A stretch of DNA of 64,000 nt from NCBI GenBank assembly GCA_045544615.1, contig JAZPZI010000027.1, positions 138,202-202,201 of the forward strand, written 5' to 3'. The notes beneath the pieces were generated by a model. The model was not told the DNA's origin. It did no database searches and was given only the letters and a program-made list of their open reading frames with translations. Source of the stretch: CAKSFT01 sp045544615. GTDB taxonomy: Bacteria > Bacillota > Clostridia > UBA1381. The position numbers and the translations under genes were made by a program. Positions 62,201 to 64,000 of the stretch are shown piece after piece (within the stretch, counting starts at the first letter, position 1; every line of letters begins with the position of its first letter).

Positions 62201-63414
62201 TCATAGCCCTGAATCTCTACCGGTGCCGCTTTATTTCCAGAAAATTCTTTTTCAATTTCGACCGTTTCCTCGGCTGTATATATTCCACCGGGCACAAAAA
62301 CCGTCATACCGCCCTCCGGAATACCTTTTTTGTTCTTAAATTTATTTATTTCTATACTTATTTCTTCAAAAAGTTTAGTTGCGGTTTTGTCTTTCTTTTC
62401 AATATAACTTCCAAACGAAGCCGATACACGTTCATATACCTCCGAAAGCTTACCGTCAAATGCGTCGCCTTCTCCGCAAATTGCAGTCAATTCATTCTTT
62501 CTGCTGACATTCTTTCCAAGCCATCCGGCAAACAGATTTGCCGAAACAGCAGTCTTACCTTCTATTAAAGTTACAGCATTTTTCAAGTCACCCGGTTTGC
62601 CGTCGATTGTGTATGACTTACCGTTCAAATCAAGCTTCAATGTTTTTGAATCAAATACCACAGTAACCGAGTGGTCTGCTGCGTTATATGTAAGCTCCGC
62701 ACCTATTAAATCTGCAACAGTTCTGATCGGAAAATATTGCTCATCGTTTTGACTAAACGGAATTATATCGTTTAGTTTGTCAAGTTTTATTCTTGCATTT
62801 TTCGCTATAACATAAGGACTGCCGTTTTTGAATATCAAGTCGCCATCCGAAAGCTCTGCCTTTATATCATCAAGATGATCAACCTTAACATTGCTTCTTG
62901 AAAAAAGTTCCTTGTACCAAACCGTGTTTTGTGGATTTTTATTTTTCGCAACCTGCTCACTTATCGCAACATTATCACTAAGGCTATTCACTCGCAAAGT
63001 CTTTCCGTCTCCGTTATAAGAAAGACTGATTGTATCAAACTCGTGATACTCATCCGCATCTGACAGAACTGTGACGGTTATTGTCTTTGAATCAAAATCA
63101 ATGTCAAATCCAAATCTGCATCCCGCTTTTTTTACCATCTTAACCGGCACAACAACCTTTTCCGAGCCGCAGTGCATCGTCATCATCATATCTTCCTGCC
63201 TGAAACAGACAATTTCGGTATTCTCTTCATCAACAATGCTGAACACATCAGTCTCTGCACCCGGTACACTCTTTACCGTTGAATAAAAAGTAAAATACAT
63301 CTTCGAACACGAATCCCCGGTAGTATGTGCATATGAACTATTTACAAAACACAACATGTGAAGTGAAAATAACATTGTAAAAATTCTTTTAAAATTCTTT
63401 TTTATAATTTTCAT
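59212..63414 (-). CDS. Large secreted right-handed beta-helix protein with copper-amine-oxidase-N stalk
   Basis: 1400 residues with a signal peptide (RIFTMLFSLHMLCFVNSSYA). A copper-amine-oxidase-N-like stalk lies at about 205-300 (FPIRTVADLIGAELTYNAA). A GH141-like or lyase-like beta-helix region follows (FVPGGIYTAEETVEIEKE, NLLEEIDSPGEWFVDVKT, GAIYTGRTW and GVHGIYIDDGEHGH), about residues 360-880. An FN3-like domain is near 1060-1150 (YFWKVMAYDNS) and the C-terminal 190 residues form a concanavalin-like domain. No SLH repeats. The ATG at 63412-63414 follows GGGAG by six bases; the frame opens further upstream without support. Confidence 0.8.
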   Translation of the reverse strand: MKIIKKNFKRIFTMLFSLHMLCFVNSSYAHTTGDSCSKMYFTFYSTVKSVPGAETDVFSIVDEENTEIVCFRQEDMMMTMHCGSEKVVVPVKMVKKAGCRFGFDIDFDSKTITVTVLSDADEYHEFDTISLSYNGDGKTLRVNSLSDNVAISEQVAKNKNPQNTVWYKELFSRSNVKVDHLDDIKAELSDGDLIFKNGSPYVIAKNARIKLDKLNDIIPFSQNDEQYFPIRTVADLIGAELTYNAADHSVTVVFDSKTLKLDLNGKSYTIDGKPGDLKNAVTLIEGKTAVSANLFAGWLGKNVSRKNELTAICGEGDAFDGKLSEVYERVSASFGSYIEKKDKTATKLFEEISIEINKFKNKKGIPEGGMTVFVPGGIYTAEETVEIEKEFSGNKAAPVEIQGYDGEVSITGALSLKYDDFKKITDNSVLDRLYPNVRNLVKVVNLKDFGITSVASPRMYRTGHTSEDPVGSQLFIDNKVMTNSRWPNGSWGYTGTVLNATEWPGGVIEAGNAPMERWKYADNVFISGYLKWAWAYDITKVRIDYENQTFVTETRSSYGAEANKPYYVFNLLEEIDSPGEWFVDVKTLKLYVYFPETTTADSDIRFAGALSKPMVNIKDASYLSINNIRFSETTQRGLQIEKSRNIDFISCTFTNIMDRTIQMKDVEYCKIRSCDFTALGNGGITLENTHLEETLRDDGNMIDNCYFNDFGRYLVSSNAITINSVGTTVKNCEISCASSSVIGGYGQNYKIINNEIFDTVMDSDDFGAIYTGRTWVTRGWLFENNVFHHNSGKSGKGVHGIYIDDGEHGHIYKNNLFYKGSSSVDIKSNLRDINAEGNIFIREAGTETAISPLGDLGPDYIYKDGVWYEDGGMDYSNQPAIDNNYTIIERLTVSPWRNIFWKNAYPSLYGILDEKEYMSGMKNGIVKNNLSFGTEVMVVPGGEWESNDFFRERFNNVYENNIKTDDKSVFADFDNCDFTVVKDLGFDVKVGPDINKVGILKSKDRQEMPAIEEFNLVYPVNGARDIDPRTLSFVWEKPVGSALFKIVIAEDKDFNHIVYEKEMRMVTGFEFDSVLNYGEKTYFWKVMAYDNSMRRQEIKESEKVFSFTTIKSEPANVSGVSELLTNYEKLVINTPVGTTVGCVSEATKNDAETLISEMKTALEGKIVASQTREMEKRLVAATDAFKASRNIGNVDLVKYLDPQSSNWQANNINNMGRRDDGFRIEAESTNETAALFGYNEKLPNYPIWTFNAEFNATNSLWNGIMLRSSSPRSVAWSGGSNYIVIVKKDTLEFQSFGVTTGTRYNVSVPNTFIENGKKHLIEFGTVDMPDGGVHIIFKVDGKTVFDFEDTQEGHYIKNEGFVTFVAPLGAPMDISSPDIDISTLTTAEELNRSDAADSAK

Positions 63415-63433
63415 ACTATTCTCCCTATTTGAA

Positions 63434-64000
63434 CTATTCTCCCAGCAAAACAGAAACATTATCAGCAAAACCAGGTCTTTCAAAAACGTCAAAACCTCTT
63501 GTTATCACGATGTTTCCATCCTTATGCCAGAGCACCTCCCGATCAAGCACTCGGGAAATCAACCTTATTGGTACAAAAGTTCTTCCCGATGCAACCAAAA
63601 CAATACTCTGCTGTATTTCGCCATTAATTTCGATTTCACCGTTATTAAGGTTTATCTTCATCAAATTGCTTTTATGTTGTACCGTTACCACATTCCTTAA
63701 AGAATCATATAAAACCGTTGCCCCGTAATGCTCACATAAAAACCTCAGCGGAACCATTGTTGTTCCGTTATGGATAAAGGGTTTTATATCTTTTCCCTCT
63801 TCAATAGGCTTCACAGTATGATTTATCACAGAATTTGATGAACCAATCTTTAAAACAATATCCTCATATCTTATTTCATCAATCACAAGACTCAGAATCT
63901 CTGCTTTATCATTATGGGTAAAGTATTCTTCAAACACCCCAAACCTTTCTTCATTAAAATCTGTCACAAGAAGGTTGTCAATATATAACTCTGTATTATT
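63434..64000 (-). CDS. Secreted protein with C-terminal copper-amine-oxidase-N stalk domain (partial)
   Basis: 188 C-terminal residues; the frame is open to the right window edge (first codons read NNTELYIDNLLVTDFNEERFG), so the start lies outside. The end of a jelly-roll domain (YIDNLLVTD) is followed by the stalk domain: IKPFIHNGTTMVPLRFLCEHYG, VTVQHKSNLMKINLNNG, and RTFVPIRLISRVLDREVLWH. It ends 20 bases before the beta-helix gene and is thus part of the same operon. Confidence 0.8.
   Translation of the reverse strand, partial: NNTELYIDNLLVTDFNEERFGVFEEYFTHNDKAEILSLVIDEIRYEDIVLKIGSSNSVINHTVKPIEEGKDIKPFIHNGTTMVPLRFLCEHYGATVLYDSLRNVVTVQHKSNLMKINLNNGEIEINGEIQQSIVLVASGRTFVPIRLISRVLDREVLWHKDGNIVITRGFDVFERPGFADNVSVLLGE

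Noticed and set aside
1..64000. CRISPR arrays, insertion sequences, prophage or integrase genes
   Set aside because: No repeat-spacer pattern, transposase, integrase or terminal repeats were seen; the only gene remnant is the short fragment at 42.43-42.56 kb.

Overview
The window reads as a chromosomal segment of a low-GC, anaerobic, probably spore-forming Clostridia member. Evidence: Firmicutes-type gene order (gdpP-rplI-dnaB-tilS-ftsH; site-2 protease-scpA-scpB-DUF2953-gerW), sporulation-type genes (gerW, a spoVAC homologue, a GerMN protein), rubrerythrin, a Firmicutes-type LexA box, GlyRS of the single-chain type, and many SLH-domain surface proteins. A pectin/plant-polysaccharide-degrading gut clostridium (Monoglobus-like) is my guess from the surface locus, but this is inference only. 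TGA is used as a normal stop (typA, tilS, metH).

Region 1 (1-16.8 kb): hisS (partial) behind a methionine-gamma-lyase-family PLP enzyme, a divergent PflX-type radical SAM protein, then a long minus-strand housekeeping operon from gdpP down to a CorC-type CNNM/CBS protein (promoter near 11.39 kb, terminator near 2.79 kb). typA, dusB and a small LysM membrane protein follow. The LysM gene has a textbook SOS promoter with two LexA boxes, so it is very probably the YneA-type division inhibitor. Divergent to it are a TSCPD protein, a GerMN protein and an aldose epimerase.

Region 2 (16.9-24.9 kb, plus strand): clpE, metF, the reactivation domain of methionine synthase, metH and an ABC exporter form one tightly packed transcript. 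metH lacks its own activation domain and the small gene before it supplies it.

Region 3 (24.9-42.1 kb): glyS-mscL-alpha-L-rhamnosidase (one minus-strand unit), tRNA-Leu(TAG), rubrerythrin, a minus-strand unit of site-2 protease, condensin ScpAB, GerW and a two-gene B12/radical SAM system, an orphan spoVAC, yqhQ-prmC, then a wall/membrane cluster (amidase lipoprotein, PrsW-like and CPBP intramembrane proteases) and a tetR-controlled membrane operon whose first gene carries an in-frame TGA. A perfect 12-bp inverted repeat lies between the divergent genes.

Region 4 (42.2-64 kb, minus strand): a short stretch with a gene remnant and a possible small transcript, then an apparently continuous operon of at least eleven genes, running in from beyond the right edge and ending at a terminator at 42.6 kb. 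It encodes large secreted proteins: two right-handed beta-helix proteins, copper-amine-oxidase-N stalk modules, two SLH-anchored proteins, an SGNH esterase and two uncharacterised secreted proteins. These are followed by a DMT-family transporter and two tandem cytoplasmic cellulase-like hydrolases. Four of the secreted proteins share a short YxWD-type module and two share a C-terminal module. I read this as an undescribed cell-surface glycan-processing locus: extracellular cleavage and deacetylation, uptake, then intracellular hydrolysis. Substrate unknown.
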